DNA of 64,000 nucleotides from Paracoccus sigandri (GCF_003709565.1 NZ_QNRC01000011.1:1-64000), one strand, 5' to 3'; positions 1 through 8,679 are shown, counted from the first letter of the stretch. Numbers and translations are program-made. Notes: a model not told the origin generated them from the sequence alone.

Positions 1-1
1 G

Positions 2-151
<150 letters not shown>

Positions 152-367
152 CAGACGAACCCACCCGCAGAAACGCCGCCTAATAGAGGTCCCGCCGCCA
201 GCGACCCGACAACGACAGAGCCCGAAGCCAGACCGCGCCGAAAAGCGCGGTAGGCCACCAGGCGAGGCGCGCTTGCGTCCATCTGCCGATGGGCAAGGGT
301 TCAAATCGAGGTCCATCGGGTGTAGATGGTGACATCCAACCATAAGAACACCGAGGCAGAGATCGAC

Positions 368-592
368 ATGTTCAGAGCAAGCACGGCCTTTCTGGCTGTT
401 TCATTGGCATTGGCAGGATGCGGCGGAGGTTATGGCTATGACAGCCCCGCGAACAGTGCGGCCGTCCGGACCGTCGGCGGGGCGGCGGCCGGTGCGCTGG
501 TCGCGGATGCCGTTGGCGGATCCGGAACCAAGGGGGCGCTCATCGGGGCGGTGGCTGGCGGCCTGTCCTGCGCGTCCGGCACCTGCCACTGA
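368..592 (+). CDS. Small glycine-zipper lipoprotein (putative)
   Basis: A 74-residue protein. It begins with a short positively charged signal peptide and a lipobox, LALAGC, around residues 12-17, so it is probably lipidated on the cysteine and anchored in a membrane. The mature part is rich in Gly/Ala with GGAAAGALVADAVGGSGTKG, a glycine-zipper pattern like that of 17-kDa surface antigen/OsmB-type proteins. An in-frame ATG at 326 would put 14 hydrophilic residues before the signal; the ATG at 368 behind a GAGGCAGAG stretch is preferred. Two cysteines close the protein (CASGTCH). It is monocistronic, and no specific function can be given. Confidence 0.7.
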   Translation: MFRASTAFLAVSLALAGCGGGYGYDSPANSAAVRTVGGAAAGALVADAVGGSGTKGALIGAVAGGLSCASGTCH

Positions 593-713
593 GGCATGGG
601 GTGCATCGCGAACTGTCCATAGCGCAGGCGTGATCCCGATCGAGGCGACGTCAATCGAGGCGGCGTCACATGGGCATGTGATCGATCGCCTGTCCCGAGC
701 TTCCCACGGGATC

Positions 714-742
714 GCCGGGCGGGTGGAGGAGACCCGCCCGGC
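714..742. terminator. Perfect 11-bp hairpin between convergent genes
   Basis: GCCGGGCGGGT (714-724) pairs perfectly with ACCCGCCCGGC (732-742) across a 7-base loop. It lies between the convergent ends of the lipoprotein (592) and the permease (841), where a terminator is expected. No T-run follows on either strand, so a Rho-independent role is only likely, not shown. Nothing else coding is seen in 593-840. Confidence 0.45.
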
Positions 743-840
743 ACGTCCCCGTTGGGGATCGCGATCCCTCTTTCCGCCTGGTCATGCCCTGCCGATAAGC
801 GGCATTTCCGACGCGGGGCATTCCTCGGCGGGGCGCAGGT

Positions 841-2241
841 TCAGTGCCCTTCCAGATCGCCCGACAGGCCGGCGCCTCTGGGCGGGATGCCGTTGAACAG
901 GATGTTCAGCAGAAGCGCGGAAAACGTGCCGATCAGGATGCCGCTGCCGAAGGTGCGCCCGAAGATCTCGGGCAGCTGGCTATAGATGCCCGGCGCGACC
1001 ACCGGAATCATCGCCAGCGCCAGGCTGACCGCCACGATGTAGATGTTGCGCCGGTTGCCGACGAAATCCGCCCGCGCCAGGATCTTGACCCCGGTCGCCG
1101 AGACCATGCCGAACATCACGATCGCCGCGCCCCCGATCACATAGCTGGGGATCGAGGCGCTGATGAAGGCGACCTTCGGCAGGCATCCCAGCAGGATCAG
1201 GATGGCGCCGCCGGCCGCGACCGCCCACCGGCTGAGCACGCCGGTGATCTGCAGCAGCCCGACATTCTGCGCATAGGTGGTATAGGTGAAGGTGTTGAAG
1301 ATGCCGCCGATGATATTGCCGATCCCGTCGGTGCGCAGGCCGCGCGCCAGCCGTTCCTCGGTGATCTTCTGGCCGGCCATGTCGCCGACGGCCAGGAACT
1401 GGCCCACCGCCTCGATCATCATCACCACCATGACGGCGCAGAGCGCAAGCGTGCCCCACAGGTTGAAGATCGGCGTGCCGAAGGCGAAGGGCGTCACCAG
1501 GTTGACCCAGCCCGCATCGCCCAGGCCGGTGAAGTCCACGCGCCCGGCGGCGATCGAGATGACGAAGCCGAGCGTGATCCCGATCAGCACGCCCAGATTG
1601 GCCAGGAAGCCCTTGAAGATCCGCGTCACCAGCAGGATGGTCGTCAAAACGATGGCGGCGACGGCCAGGCCGAAGGGCTCGCCATAGGCCGGATTGGGGA
1701 CCGGCCCGTCGGGGGTGTTGATCGTCGGCGTCCCGCCCGCGGTCCAGTTCACGCCCACCCGCATCAGCGAAAGCCCGATCACCAGCATCACCGTCCCGGT
1801 CACGATCGCCGGGAAGAACCGCACCCATTTGCTGAAGAATTTCGCGGCGATCAGCGTGAAGACGCCCGAGGCGATGACGGCGCCGAAAACCCCGCGAATG
1901 CCCAGGTCCGGGTCGGTGCCGGTGGCGATGATCGCGGGCACGGCGGTGAAGCTGATCCCCATCATGATCGGCAGCCGCGCCCCGATGTTCCAGATGCCCA
2001 GGCACTGGATCATCGTCACGATGCCGCAGCAGAACAGGTCCGCGCTGACCAGCAGCGCGATCTGTTCCTTGGACAGTCCAAGCGCGTTTCCGACCAGAAG
2101 CGGCACGGCGACCGCGCCCGCATACATCACCAGCACATGCTGCAGACCCAGCGCGGCCAGCTTGGGCAGCGGCATCTTCTCCTCGATCGGGTCGTGTTTC
2201 TGGACCGGCTCGGCATATTCCATATCGGTGGCCACGCTCAT
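841..2241 (-). CDS. NCS2-family purine (xanthine/urate-type) permease
   Basis: A 466-residue integral membrane protein with about a dozen hydrophobic segments. It carries the NCS2 signature around AQNVGLLQITGVLSR and the family pattern GGAAIVMFGMV near the last third, as in XanP/UacT-type proton-driven nucleobase transporters of the inner membrane. The ATG at 2241 is chosen because GGGGAGGAGA lies just upstream; the longer frame back to 2337 adds a low-complexity charged leader without a ribosome site. It is transcribed away from the LysR gene at 2398, and the shared intergenic region holds an inverted repeat, suggesting control by that regulator. The exact substrate (xanthine, urate, uracil or another N-heterocycle) is not predictable, but a heterocycle carrier fits the catabolic genes that follow. 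Confidence 0.88.
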   Translation of the reverse strand: MSVATDMEYAEPVQKHDPIEEKMPLPKLAALGLQHVLVMYAGAVAVPLLVGNALGLSKEQIALLVSADLFCCGIVTMIQCLGIWNIGARLPIMMGISFTAVPAIIATGTDPDLGIRGVFGAVIASGVFTLIAAKFFSKWVRFFPAIVTGTVMLVIGLSLMRVGVNWTAGGTPTINTPDGPVPNPAYGEPFGLAVAAIVLTTILLVTRIFKGFLANLGVLIGITLGFVISIAAGRVDFTGLGDAGWVNLVTPFAFGTPIFNLWGTLALCAVMVVMMIEAVGQFLAVGDMAGQKITEERLARGLRTDGIGNIIGGIFNTFTYTTYAQNVGLLQITGVLSRWAVAAGGAILILLGCLPKVAFISASIPSYVIGGAAIVMFGMVSATGVKILARADFVGNRRNIYIVAVSLALAMIPVVAPGIYSQLPEIFGRTFGSGILIGTFSALLLNILFNGIPPRGAGLSGDLEGH

Positions 2242-2340
2242 CGGTTCTCCTCCCCTGCGGCTTCGACCGGAGCGGCGTTCTCCTCCCCCGCTTCCGTTTT
2301 CCGAACCATCTTGTGCGATTGACCATTCATTTAACAACTA

Positions 2341-2382
2341 GCATAATTTACTTTATACATTCGTTTATTTTATGAATTATGC
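2341..2382. promoter_or_regulatory. AT-rich divergent promoter with inverted repeat GCATAATT-N26-AATTATGC
   Basis: Between the permease start (2241) and the LysR start (2398) lies an unusually AT-rich stretch. GCATAATT at 2341-2348 and AATTATGC at 2375-2382 form a perfect inverted repeat with 26 bases between. Long-spaced inverted repeats in divergent LysR promoters are typical regulator-binding regions. The LysR ribosome site (CCCGGAGGA) abuts the right arm, which would fit autorepression. Confidence 0.5.
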
Positions 2383-2397
2383 CCGGAGGAACAGCGC

Positions 2398-3339
2398 ATG
2401 GAGCCGACCCTGAAGCAGCTTCGCGCCTTTGTCGCCGCCGCCGAAGCCGGACAGTTCACCCGCGCGGCCGAGCGGCTGGGACTGTCGCAATCGGCAGTCA
2501 GCACTCTTATCAACCAGTTGGAGCGAAACCTTTCGCTGCGGCTGTTCGACCGCCATACCCGGCTGCTGCGCCTGACCGAATCCGGGGCCGAGGTGCTGGC
2601 CGTCGCCCGGCGCGCGATCGGCGACATCGACAACATGATCGAAAACGCGCGAGAGCTGAACACGCTCAGCCGCGGCCGCGTGGCCATCGCCTCGGGGACG
2701 CTGCAGGCCGCCTTGCTGCTGCCGCGGCTGATTCGGGCCTTCAACCAGCGGCACGAGAATGTCGACGTGTCGCTGCATGACGTGTCCGAGCGGGTGATGA
2801 TCGACATGGTCAAAAGCGGCAGCGTGGATATCGGCCTTGGAACCCTGCCCGACAACGACAGCGAGATCGTCGGCACGCCGCTTGTCACCGATTCCTTCCT
2901 GGTGGTCATGCGCCCCGAACATCCCATCGCGCGGCGCCGGTCGCTGCGCTGGAAGGACCTCGAGGGTGAGACGCTGATCGGTCCGCAGCGCGGAAACCCG
3001 ATTCGCGACCGGTTCGAGGCCGAACTGGCGCGGGCGGGAATCACCCTGACCCTGCATCGATCCTTCCAGGACGTGTCCCTGCCGCTGACCATCATCGGCA
3101 TGGTCGATGCGGGCCTGGGCGTGGCGATCATGACCTCGACGGTCATCCCGCTGGCCCGGTCGATGGGGCTGGTGACGGTGATGCCGAACGAGCCGCAGAT
3201 CGAGCGCGACATCTCGCTGATCATCCGCAGCGACCGCTCGCTTTCGCCGACGGCCCGGCAGTTTCGCGACTTCCTGCATCGCTCGGTGCAGGAGGAGGCG
3301 CGGCGGCGATCGCGTGCGCCGCGGGCATCACATTGTTGA
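2398..3339 (+). CDS. LysR-type transcriptional regulator
   Basis: 313 residues, the normal LysR length. The N-terminal winged helix-turn-helix (about residues 5-65) contains AAERLGLSQSAVSTLINQLE and LRLFDRHTRLLRLTE; the C-terminal part is a periplasmic-binding-like effector domain. It is divergent from the NCS2 permease and is followed on the same strand by the amidohydrolase-UbiD-UbiX operon after 265 bases, so it probably controls one or both. It resembles the second LysR of the island (14792-15712) along its length, including the DRHTR and LSPxA segments, so the two look like paralogues. The effector is unknown. Confidence 0.9.
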   Translation: MEPTLKQLRAFVAAAEAGQFTRAAERLGLSQSAVSTLINQLERNLSLRLFDRHTRLLRLTESGAEVLAVARRAIGDIDNMIENARELNTLSRGRVAIASGTLQAALLLPRLIRAFNQRHENVDVSLHDVSERVMIDMVKSGSVDIGLGTLPDNDSEIVGTPLVTDSFLVVMRPEHPIARRRSLRWKDLEGETLIGPQRGNPIRDRFEAELARAGITLTLHRSFQDVSLPLTIIGMVDAGLGVAIMTSTVIPLARSMGLVTVMPNEPQIERDISLIIRSDRSLSPTARQFRDFLHRSVQEEARRRSRAPRASHC

Positions 3340-3343
3340 CAAT
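3332..3343 (-). promoter_or_regulatory. Candidate GntR operator ATTGTTGACAAT upstream of the amidohydrolase operon
   Basis: ATTGTTGACAAT is the exact reverse complement of the two ATTGTCAACAAT sites in front of the GntR gene near 13138-13185. It overlaps the stop codon of the LysR gene and lies about 260 bases before the first amidohydrolase. The palindrome ATTGT-N2-ACAAT has the size and symmetry of a FadR-subfamily GntR operator. The shared site links this operon to the molybdenum-hydroxylase operon; that the GntR protein binds it is inference. Confidence 0.5.
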
Positions 3344-3604
3344 CTGATTCGAAAGTGCTTTGCTTGACCTCGAGTAGAAGCAAAAGGCTGCATCTCACGC
3401 GGCGTTAATTGCTCATTTTTCCATTCGGAAGGTGAGTAATGCCGTGCAAAATGCATCCCTGAGACAATCCACCCGCATTCCAGCACCCGTCTTCGCCGCA
3501 TCGCGGCGGGCGCGTTGCCATGCCACCCCGTTCTCCGCCCGGAGACCGGGGGGATCGTCGCTGCCTGCTCGGAACCTCACGACACCAAACAGGAGGTCGA
3601 AACC

Positions 3605-4531
3605 GTGATCATAGATCTTAGCTGCTATCCAACGGACCTTGTTGATCTCGCCTGGCGCCATGACGGCGAGCCTTTCACCGGAGAGCGGCTGCTCAGGATG
3701 ATGGACGGCCCGTTCTACGTCAACGGCAAGCCCCGGCGCATCGACAAGGCGTTCATCCAGCCGCCGCAGGGCAATACCATCTATACCGATGGCGTCCTGG
3801 AAGCGGAAGGCAAGGCGGCGATCCGCCAATACATGGCCTATACCGAGAAGATGGTGACCGAGCATCCCGACCGCTTCCTGGGCTGCTTCGTCTACAACCC
3901 GCGCTATGGCACGCAGAACGGCGCCGAGGAAATCGCGCGCTATGCCAAAGAGTTCGATTTCAAGATGGTCCAGCTGCAGGCGAACATGCACGCCTATCGC
4001 CCGGACCGCGCGCTGGACTGGCTGCGCCCGGCGATGCGCGTCTGTGCCGACCTGGGGCTGATGGTCAAGGTCCATACCGGCGACGGGCCCTATTCGATCC
4101 CGACCGAGTTCTACCCGATCATCCGCGAATTCCCCGAGGTGAACTTCATCCTGGCGCATTTCGGGGTGCAGACCGGCGGCGTCTATGTGTTCGAGCCGTT
4201 CCAGATGGCGATGGATGCGCCCAACGTCTATGCCGAATCCGGCTGGTGCCTGCAGTCGCGGATCGTGGAATTCGCCAAGGAACTGCCCAAGCACAAGATC
4301 CTGTTCGGCAGCGACACGCCCCCGAACGAGCCCGGCATGTGGCTGAACCTGCTGGAGGTTCTGTGCCACGAGCCGCCGCAGGGCCTGAACCTCGATGAGG
4401 ACACCCTCGAAGACTATCTCGGCAACAACGTTGCCCGGATGATCGGCCTCGACCCCACCCCGCCCCCGGCGAGCGTGGCCGAAGCCGAAGCCTATCTGAA
4501 GGCCAAGGGCGTCCAGCTTCAGCCCGCCTGA
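3605..4531 (+). CDS. Amidohydrolase-2 family protein A, lacking the HxH metal motif
   Basis: 308 residues of the ACMSD-like amidohydrolase-2 superfamily, closely similar to its downstream neighbour. The start is GTG at 3605, preceded by AGGAGGT at a good distance and matching the neighbour's N terminus. The family's N-terminal metal-binding HxH is replaced: where the neighbour reads DTHLHPT, this protein reads DLSCYPT (Ser6 and Tyr8). Later motifs are kept: HTGDGP (His157), AHFG (His185) and GSDTPPN (Asp237). Loss of HxH suggests an altered metal site, a non-catalytic partner of a heteromer, or a changed reaction. It is followed 32 bases on by paralogue B, then UbiD and UbiX. The substrate is unknown; hydrolysis, decarboxylation and hydration are all known in this superfamily. 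Confidence 0.85.
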   Translation: MIIDLSCYPTDLVDLAWRHDGEPFTGERLLRMMDGPFYVNGKPRRIDKAFIQPPQGNTIYTDGVLEAEGKAAIRQYMAYTEKMVTEHPDRFLGCFVYNPRYGTQNGAEEIARYAKEFDFKMVQLQANMHAYRPDRALDWLRPAMRVCADLGLMVKVHTGDGPYSIPTEFYPIIREFPEVNFILAHFGVQTGGVYVFEPFQMAMDAPNVYAESGWCLQSRIVEFAKELPKHKILFGSDTPPNEPGMWLNLLEVLCHEPPQGLNLDEDTLEDYLGNNVARMIGLDPTPPPASVAEAEAYLKAKGVQLQPA

Positions 4532-4563
4532 GCCATCCCGGTAACAGATCACAGGAGACGAGC

Positions 4564-5511
4564 ATGATCATCGACACGCACCTCCATCCCACGAATCTCG
4601 TGGACGAGGCATGGCGCCACACCGGCACGCCCTTTACCGGCGAACGGATGCTGAAGCTGATGGACGGCCCCTACATGATCAACGGCAAGCCGCGCCGGAT
4701 CGACATGGGCTTCATCCAGCCGCCGCCGGGCAATACCGGCTATCGCGACGGCAACCGCATGGGGCGCGACGGCATCCGCGACTACATGTCCTATATCGTG
4801 GAACTGTGCGAGAAATACCCCGACCGGTTCATCGGCAACTTCGCCTACAACCCCCGCTGGGGCCCGGAAAACGGCGCGGCCGAAATCGAATTCCATCACA
4901 AGGAATACGGTTTCAAGATGATCAAGCTGCATGCGAACATGCACGGCTATCGTCCCGACCGCGCGCTGGACTGGCTGCGCCCGGCGATGAAGATGTGCGC
5001 CAAGTACAACATCGTCGTGCTGATCCACACCGGCGACGGCCCCTATACCATCCCGACGATGTTCTATCCGATCATCCGCGAATTCCCGATGGTCAACTTC
5101 ATCATCGGCCATTTCGGGATCCAGACCGGGGGGAACTATTCCTTCGAATCCTTCTGGATGGCGAATGACACGCCCAACGTCTATTGCGAATCCGGCTGGT
5201 GCTTCCAGTCGCGGATCGTGGAATTCGCCAAGCAGCTGGAAAAGCACAAGATCGTCTTCGGCACGGATTCGCCGCCCAACGATCCGGGGATGTGGCTGCG
5301 CGAACTGGAGGTGCTGTGCCACGAGCCGCCGCACGGGATGAACCTGTCCGAGGACGACCTGGAAGGCTATCTGGGCAACAACATCGCCAGGCTGGTCGGG
5401 CTGACCCCGACCCCGCCCCCGGCGAACCTGGAGGACGCCAAGGCGCGCCTGACCGATACCTACGCCAATGTGGACCGCGCGACCGGCAAGAGCCTGCTGG
5501 TGCCCGCCTGA
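4564..5511 (+). CDS. Amidohydrolase-2 family protein B, complete metal site
   Basis: 315 residues, a TIM-barrel metal-dependent enzyme. The N terminus DTHLHPT gives His6 and His8; HTGDGP (His155), GHFG (His183) and GTDSPPN (Asp235) complete the expected metal-binding and catalytic set. ATG at 4564 follows CAGGAGACGAGC. It shares most of its length with protein A, so the pair arose by tandem duplication. The superfamily includes 2-amino-3-carboxymuconate semialdehyde decarboxylase, gamma-resorcylate decarboxylase and 4-oxalomesaconate hydratase. The next gene is a UbiD decarboxylase, so a carboxylated ring or ring-cleavage product is a reasonable guess. The precise reaction cannot be assigned from sequence. 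Confidence 0.88.
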   Translation: MIIDTHLHPTNLVDEAWRHTGTPFTGERMLKLMDGPYMINGKPRRIDMGFIQPPPGNTGYRDGNRMGRDGIRDYMSYIVELCEKYPDRFIGNFAYNPRWGPENGAAEIEFHHKEYGFKMIKLHANMHGYRPDRALDWLRPAMKMCAKYNIVVLIHTGDGPYTIPTMFYPIIREFPMVNFIIGHFGIQTGGNYSFESFWMANDTPNVYCESGWCFQSRIVEFAKQLEKHKIVFGTDSPPNDPGMWLRELEVLCHEPPHGMNLSEDDLEGYLGNNIARLVGLTPTPPPANLEDAKARLTDTYANVDRATGKSLLVPA

Positions 5512-5577
5512 CCCCATGCGTGACAACGCGCCGCCGGCACCCCGGCGGCGCATCCCCCGCCAGGACCGGAGCGACCG

Positions 5578-6960
5578 ATGCCTCACACCGAATTCCACCG
5601 CCAGGACGTGCGCCGCTTCCTTGCCGATTACCGCGCCGCCCATCCCGAAGACATTCTGACTCTGACGGATCCGGTCTCGGACGACCAGGACGCCACCGCG
5701 CTGGTCTTCGCCCTTGCCGCCAAAGGCCGCGCGCCGCTGATCGAGATGACCTCGGTCGGGGGCTTGGGCGCGGATGTGATCACCAACATCTTCGGCTGCC
5801 GCAGGCGCATCGCCCGGATGTTCGGCACCGACGTGGCTGGCCTGCACGCCGCCTATCAGGCCGCCGCCCGCCGCGCGAGTCCGCCGGAAATCGTCGCCGA
5901 CGCCCCGATCCTGGAAGACGTCATCACCCAGAACATCGACCTGAACGGCCTGCCGATGCTGAAACATTTCGCCACCGACCGGGCGAAATACATCACCAGC
6001 GGTATCATCATCGCCGAACATCCCGACACCGGGGCGGGCAATCTCAGCTATCACCGCTCGATGATCAATTCGCCCGACACACTGGCCACCAGCCTGCATT
6101 CGCGCGGCCATCTGTGGCGGCTTCTGAACATGGCCAGGGAGGCCGGCCGGCCGATGCCCGTCGCCATGGTGATCGGCGCGCATCCGCTGTTCATGATCGC
6201 CGCCTCAGCCCGGCTGGCTTTCGGCGAGGACGAGCGCAGCATCGCCGGCGGCCTGTTGGGCGAGCCGTTGCAGGTGGTGCGGACGCCGAAATACGGGCTG
6301 CGCGTGCCCGCTTACGCCGAGATCGTGCTGGAAGGCGTGATCGAGCCGGAGGCCCATGTCGCCGAGGGTCCCTTCGGCGAGTTCACCGGCTATTCCTCGG
6401 ACCGTTCGACCAACAACCTGTTCCGGGTCGAGACCGTCCTGCGCCGCCGCCAGCCGATCCTGGTCAGCGTCATCGGCGGCAATTCCGCCGAGCACCTGAA
6501 CCTGGGCCGCGTCCCGCGCGAGGCCGAGATGGCCGAGAAGATCAGGCAGCGTTTCCCCAGCGTGACCGAGCTGCACTATCCCGCCTCGGGCACGCATTTC
6601 CACGCCTATGTCGCGCTGGACCAGCAGCGCTTCGGCGAGGCGCGGCAGGTGCTGATGGGGATCCTGGGCTGGGACCCTTATCTGAAAACCGTGATCGCGG
6701 TGGACAGCGACGTGGACGTGACCCGCGACGAAGAGGTCCTGTGGGCGCTGTCGACGCATTTCCAGCCGCATCGCGACGTGATGATCATCGATTCGCTGCC
6801 CGGCAACGCGCTGGACCCCTCGGCCTCGGGGATCGGCACCACCTCGCGCATGGGGCTGGACGCGACCCGCGGGCCGGACTTCCACGGCACTCGCGCGCTG
6901 ATCGACGAGGGCGCGAAGGCGCGCGCCGCGGCGCTGCTGCGGGCGGCGGGCCTGTCATGA
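5578..6960 (+). CDS. UbiD-family prenylated-FMN-dependent decarboxylase
   Basis: 460 residues, in the range of the family (about 450-500). The catalytic triad of UbiD enzymes is visible: Arg160 in NLSYHR, and Glu263 and Glu268 in EGPFGEFTGY. These enzymes use prenylated FMN, made by UbiX, for reversible decarboxylation of aromatic or unsaturated acids in the cytoplasm. GGAG precedes the ATG at 5578. Its stop overlaps the start of ubiX (ATGA), so the two are translationally coupled. The operon (amidohydrolases A and B, UbiD, UbiX) and the lack of ubiquinone genes nearby argue for a catabolic enzyme rather than ubiquinone synthesis. Two-gene UbiD/UbiX modules act, for example, on furan-dicarboxylate, but this substrate is unknown. 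Confidence 0.92.
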   Translation: MPHTEFHRQDVRRFLADYRAAHPEDILTLTDPVSDDQDATALVFALAAKGRAPLIEMTSVGGLGADVITNIFGCRRRIARMFGTDVAGLHAAYQAAARRASPPEIVADAPILEDVITQNIDLNGLPMLKHFATDRAKYITSGIIIAEHPDTGAGNLSYHRSMINSPDTLATSLHSRGHLWRLLNMAREAGRPMPVAMVIGAHPLFMIAASARLAFGEDERSIAGGLLGEPLQVVRTPKYGLRVPAYAEIVLEGVIEPEAHVAEGPFGEFTGYSSDRSTNNLFRVETVLRRRQPILVSVIGGNSAEHLNLGRVPREAEMAEKIRQRFPSVTELHYPASGTHFHAYVALDQQRFGEARQVLMGILGWDPYLKTVIAVDSDVDVTRDEEVLWALSTHFQPHRDVMIIDSLPGNALDPSASGIGTTSRMGLDATRGPDFHGTRALIDEGAKARAAALLRAAGLS

Positions 6961-7562
6961 GCGCGGGCGCGGCAGCCGCCCCGGACCGGCCGCGCATCGT
7001 GGTGGGCATTTCCGGGGCCTCGGGCGCGGTCTATGGCAAGCGCGTGCTGGAAGTGCTGCGCGACATGGGGGTCGAAACCCATCTGGTCATGTCGCAGGCC
7101 GCGCGGATCACCATCGCGGCCGAGGCCGATTTCACGCCCGCCGATCTGGAAGGGCTGGCCTCGGTCACGCATTCCAACAAGGATATCGGCGCCTCCTGCG
7201 CCAGCGGATCGTTCCGCACGCTGGGGATGATCGTGGCGCCCTGTTCGGTGAAGTCGCTGTCCGAGATCGCCTGCGGCATGACCACCGGCCTGCTGACCCG
7301 CGCCGCCGATGTCACGCTGAAGGAACGGCGGCGGCTGGTGCTGATGCTGCGCGAGACGCCGTTCCACCTGGGCCATATCCGGTCGATGGCGGCGGTGACC
7401 GAGATGGGGGCGATCGTCTATCCGCCGGTCCCGGCCTTCTATGCCAAACCCGCCGGCCTTGCCGAGATGGTGGATCATACCGTGGGCCGGGTTCTCGACC
7501 TGTTCGATCTGGATACCGGCCTGTCGCATCGCTGGACGGGGCTGCGCCATCGCGACGACTGA
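6957..7562 (+). CDS. UbiX-family flavin prenyltransferase
   Basis: 201 residues. The N-terminal IVVGISGASGAVYGKRVLEVL is the flavin-binding signature of the family; CSVKSLSEIACGMTTGLLTRAADV and the RETPFHLGHIRSM segment carry the conserved active-site residues. The enzyme joins dimethylallyl phosphate to FMN to make the cofactor of the UbiD protein encoded just upstream, with which its ATG overlaps by four bases. It is slightly longer at the N terminus than typical UbiX (about 190). It ends an operon: a strong hairpin follows at 7588. A dedicated cofactor enzyme within the operon is usual for catabolic UbiD modules. Confidence 0.93.
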   Translation: MSAGAAAAPDRPRIVVGISGASGAVYGKRVLEVLRDMGVETHLVMSQAARITIAAEADFTPADLEGLASVTHSNKDIGASCASGSFRTLGMIVAPCSVKSLSEIACGMTTGLLTRAADVTLKERRRLVLMLRETPFHLGHIRSMAAVTEMGAIVYPPVPAFYAKPAGLAEMVDHTVGRVLDLFDLDTGLSHRWTGLRHRDD

Positions 7563-7587
7563 CCGCCCCGCCACTGCCGCCAGATGA

Positions 7588-7616
7588 AAACGCCCCGCCA
7601 TGCCGGCGGGGCGTTT
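7588..7616. terminator. Bidirectional terminator between ubiX and the CobW gene
   Basis: AAACGCCCCGCC (7588-7599) pairs perfectly with GGCGGGGCGTTT (7605-7616) around a 5-base loop. The GC-rich stem flanked by A and T runs gives a short T-tract in both directions. It sits between convergent operons: UbiX ends at 7562 (plus) and the CobW-like gene ends at 7657 (minus). Confidence 0.8.
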
Positions 7617-7656
7617 GTCTGTTGCCCGCGCCCGGATCGCTCCGGGCGCGGGGGGC

Positions 7657-8679
7657 TCAGCCCTCGACCTCCGACAGGCAGTTGCGCAGCTCGGCTTCCA
7701 GCCCGGCCTTGTCCAGTTCGCGGCCGATGAAGACGATGCGGCTTTCGCGCCGCTCGTCCGCGCGCCAGGGATGGTCGGGGCGCAGGTCGATCAGTTCATG
7801 CACGGCTTGCAGCACGTGGAACCGCTCGTCCCCTGCCATCCAGAGGATGCCCTTGGTGCGGAAGGCGGTGGTGCCGTTCTCCGACAGGTGCCGCTTCAGG
7901 AAACCCAGCAGCCGGTCGTGGTTGAAGGGCCGGTCGAAGGTGAACGAGACCGAGCCGACGCTGGGGTCGTGATGGCTGTGGTGGTGATGGCCGTCCAGGT
8001 CCAGCAGCCTGGCGCGCTCGGCGACATAAGAGGGCGTGAAGCCGCTGATCCCCAGGATCGCGCCCAGGTCCACCACGCCGTATTGCGAGCGCAGGATGCC
8101 CGCCGTCTGGTTCAGCTGGCGCAGATCGCCTTCCAGCGCGTCCAGTTCCGCCGGCCCGGCCAGGTCGGTCTTGTTGATGATGATCCGGTCGGCCGAGACG
8201 ATCTGGTCCACGGCCTGGTTCTCGCGCCCGTCCAGCTGCTTGTCGTTCAGGTGCTGGCCGATATGCTTGGCGTCCACCAGCGTCACGATGGCGTCAAGCT
8301 GGACCGCCTCCATCACCTCGGGGTCGATGAAGAAGCTGGTCGCGACCGGGGTCGGGTCGGCCAGGCCGCTGGTCTCGACGATCACATGGTCGAACTTGTC
8401 CTTCTGCGCCAGCAGCTTCTTCATCACCTGGATCAGGTCGTTGCGCACATCCACGAAACAGCAGATGCAGCCGTTCTTCATCTGGAAGATCTCCTCGTCC
8501 GAGGCCAGGACCAGGTCGGAATCCACGTCGATCTCGCCGAATTCGTTCTCGATCACCGCGATGCGATGGCCGTGACGCTCGGTCAGGATATGGTTCAGAA
8601 GCGTGGTCTTGCCCGCCCCCAGGAAGCCGGTCAGGATCGTGACCGGCACCTTTTCCTTCTGGACCTCATATACCTGCAT
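7657..8679 (-). CDS. CobW/G3E-family P-loop GTPase, putative metallochaperone
   Basis: 340 residues. The G3E motifs are clear: Walker A GFLGAGKTT near residue 18, the metal-binding GCICC near residue 71, ETSGLADP, and NKTD. A His-rich loop (GHHHHSHHD) joins the GTPase to the C-terminal CobW_C domain. Proteins of this family use GTP to insert metals (Zn, Co, Ni) into client enzymes. The start overlaps the end of the molybdenum-hydroxylase large subunit by 14 bases, so it is the last gene of that operon. A client role for the hydroxylase or the metal-dependent amidohydrolases is inference; neither a Zur site nor cobalamin genes are nearby. Confidence 0.88.
   Translation of the reverse strand: MQVYEVQKEKVPVTILTGFLGAGKTTLLNHILTERHGHRIAVIENEFGEIDVDSDLVLASDEEIFQMKNGCICCFVDVRNDLIQVMKKLLAQKDKFDHVIVETSGLADPTPVATSFFIDPEVMEAVQLDAIVTLVDAKHIGQHLNDKQLDGRENQAVDQIVSADRIIINKTDLAGPAELDALEGDLRQLNQTAGILRSQYGVVDLGAILGISGFTPSYVAERARLLDLDGHHHHSHHDPSVGSVSFTFDRPFNHDRLLGFLKRHLSENGTTAFRTKGILWMAGDERFHVLQAVHELIDLRPDHPWRADERRESRIVFIGRELDKAGLEAELRNCLSEVEG

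Noticed and set aside
290-325. A TTCAAAT loop resembling a tRNA T-arm
   Set aside because: The flanking five-base stems do not pair, and no anticodon or acceptor stem can be drawn upstream.
844-2322. Long plus-strand open frame opposite the NCS2 permease
   Set aside because: It is a GC-driven shadow: low-complexity His/Asp/Arg-rich sequence with no family resemblance. The same applies to the long frames opposite the hydroxylase, glycosyltransferase, gcvP and cbb genes.
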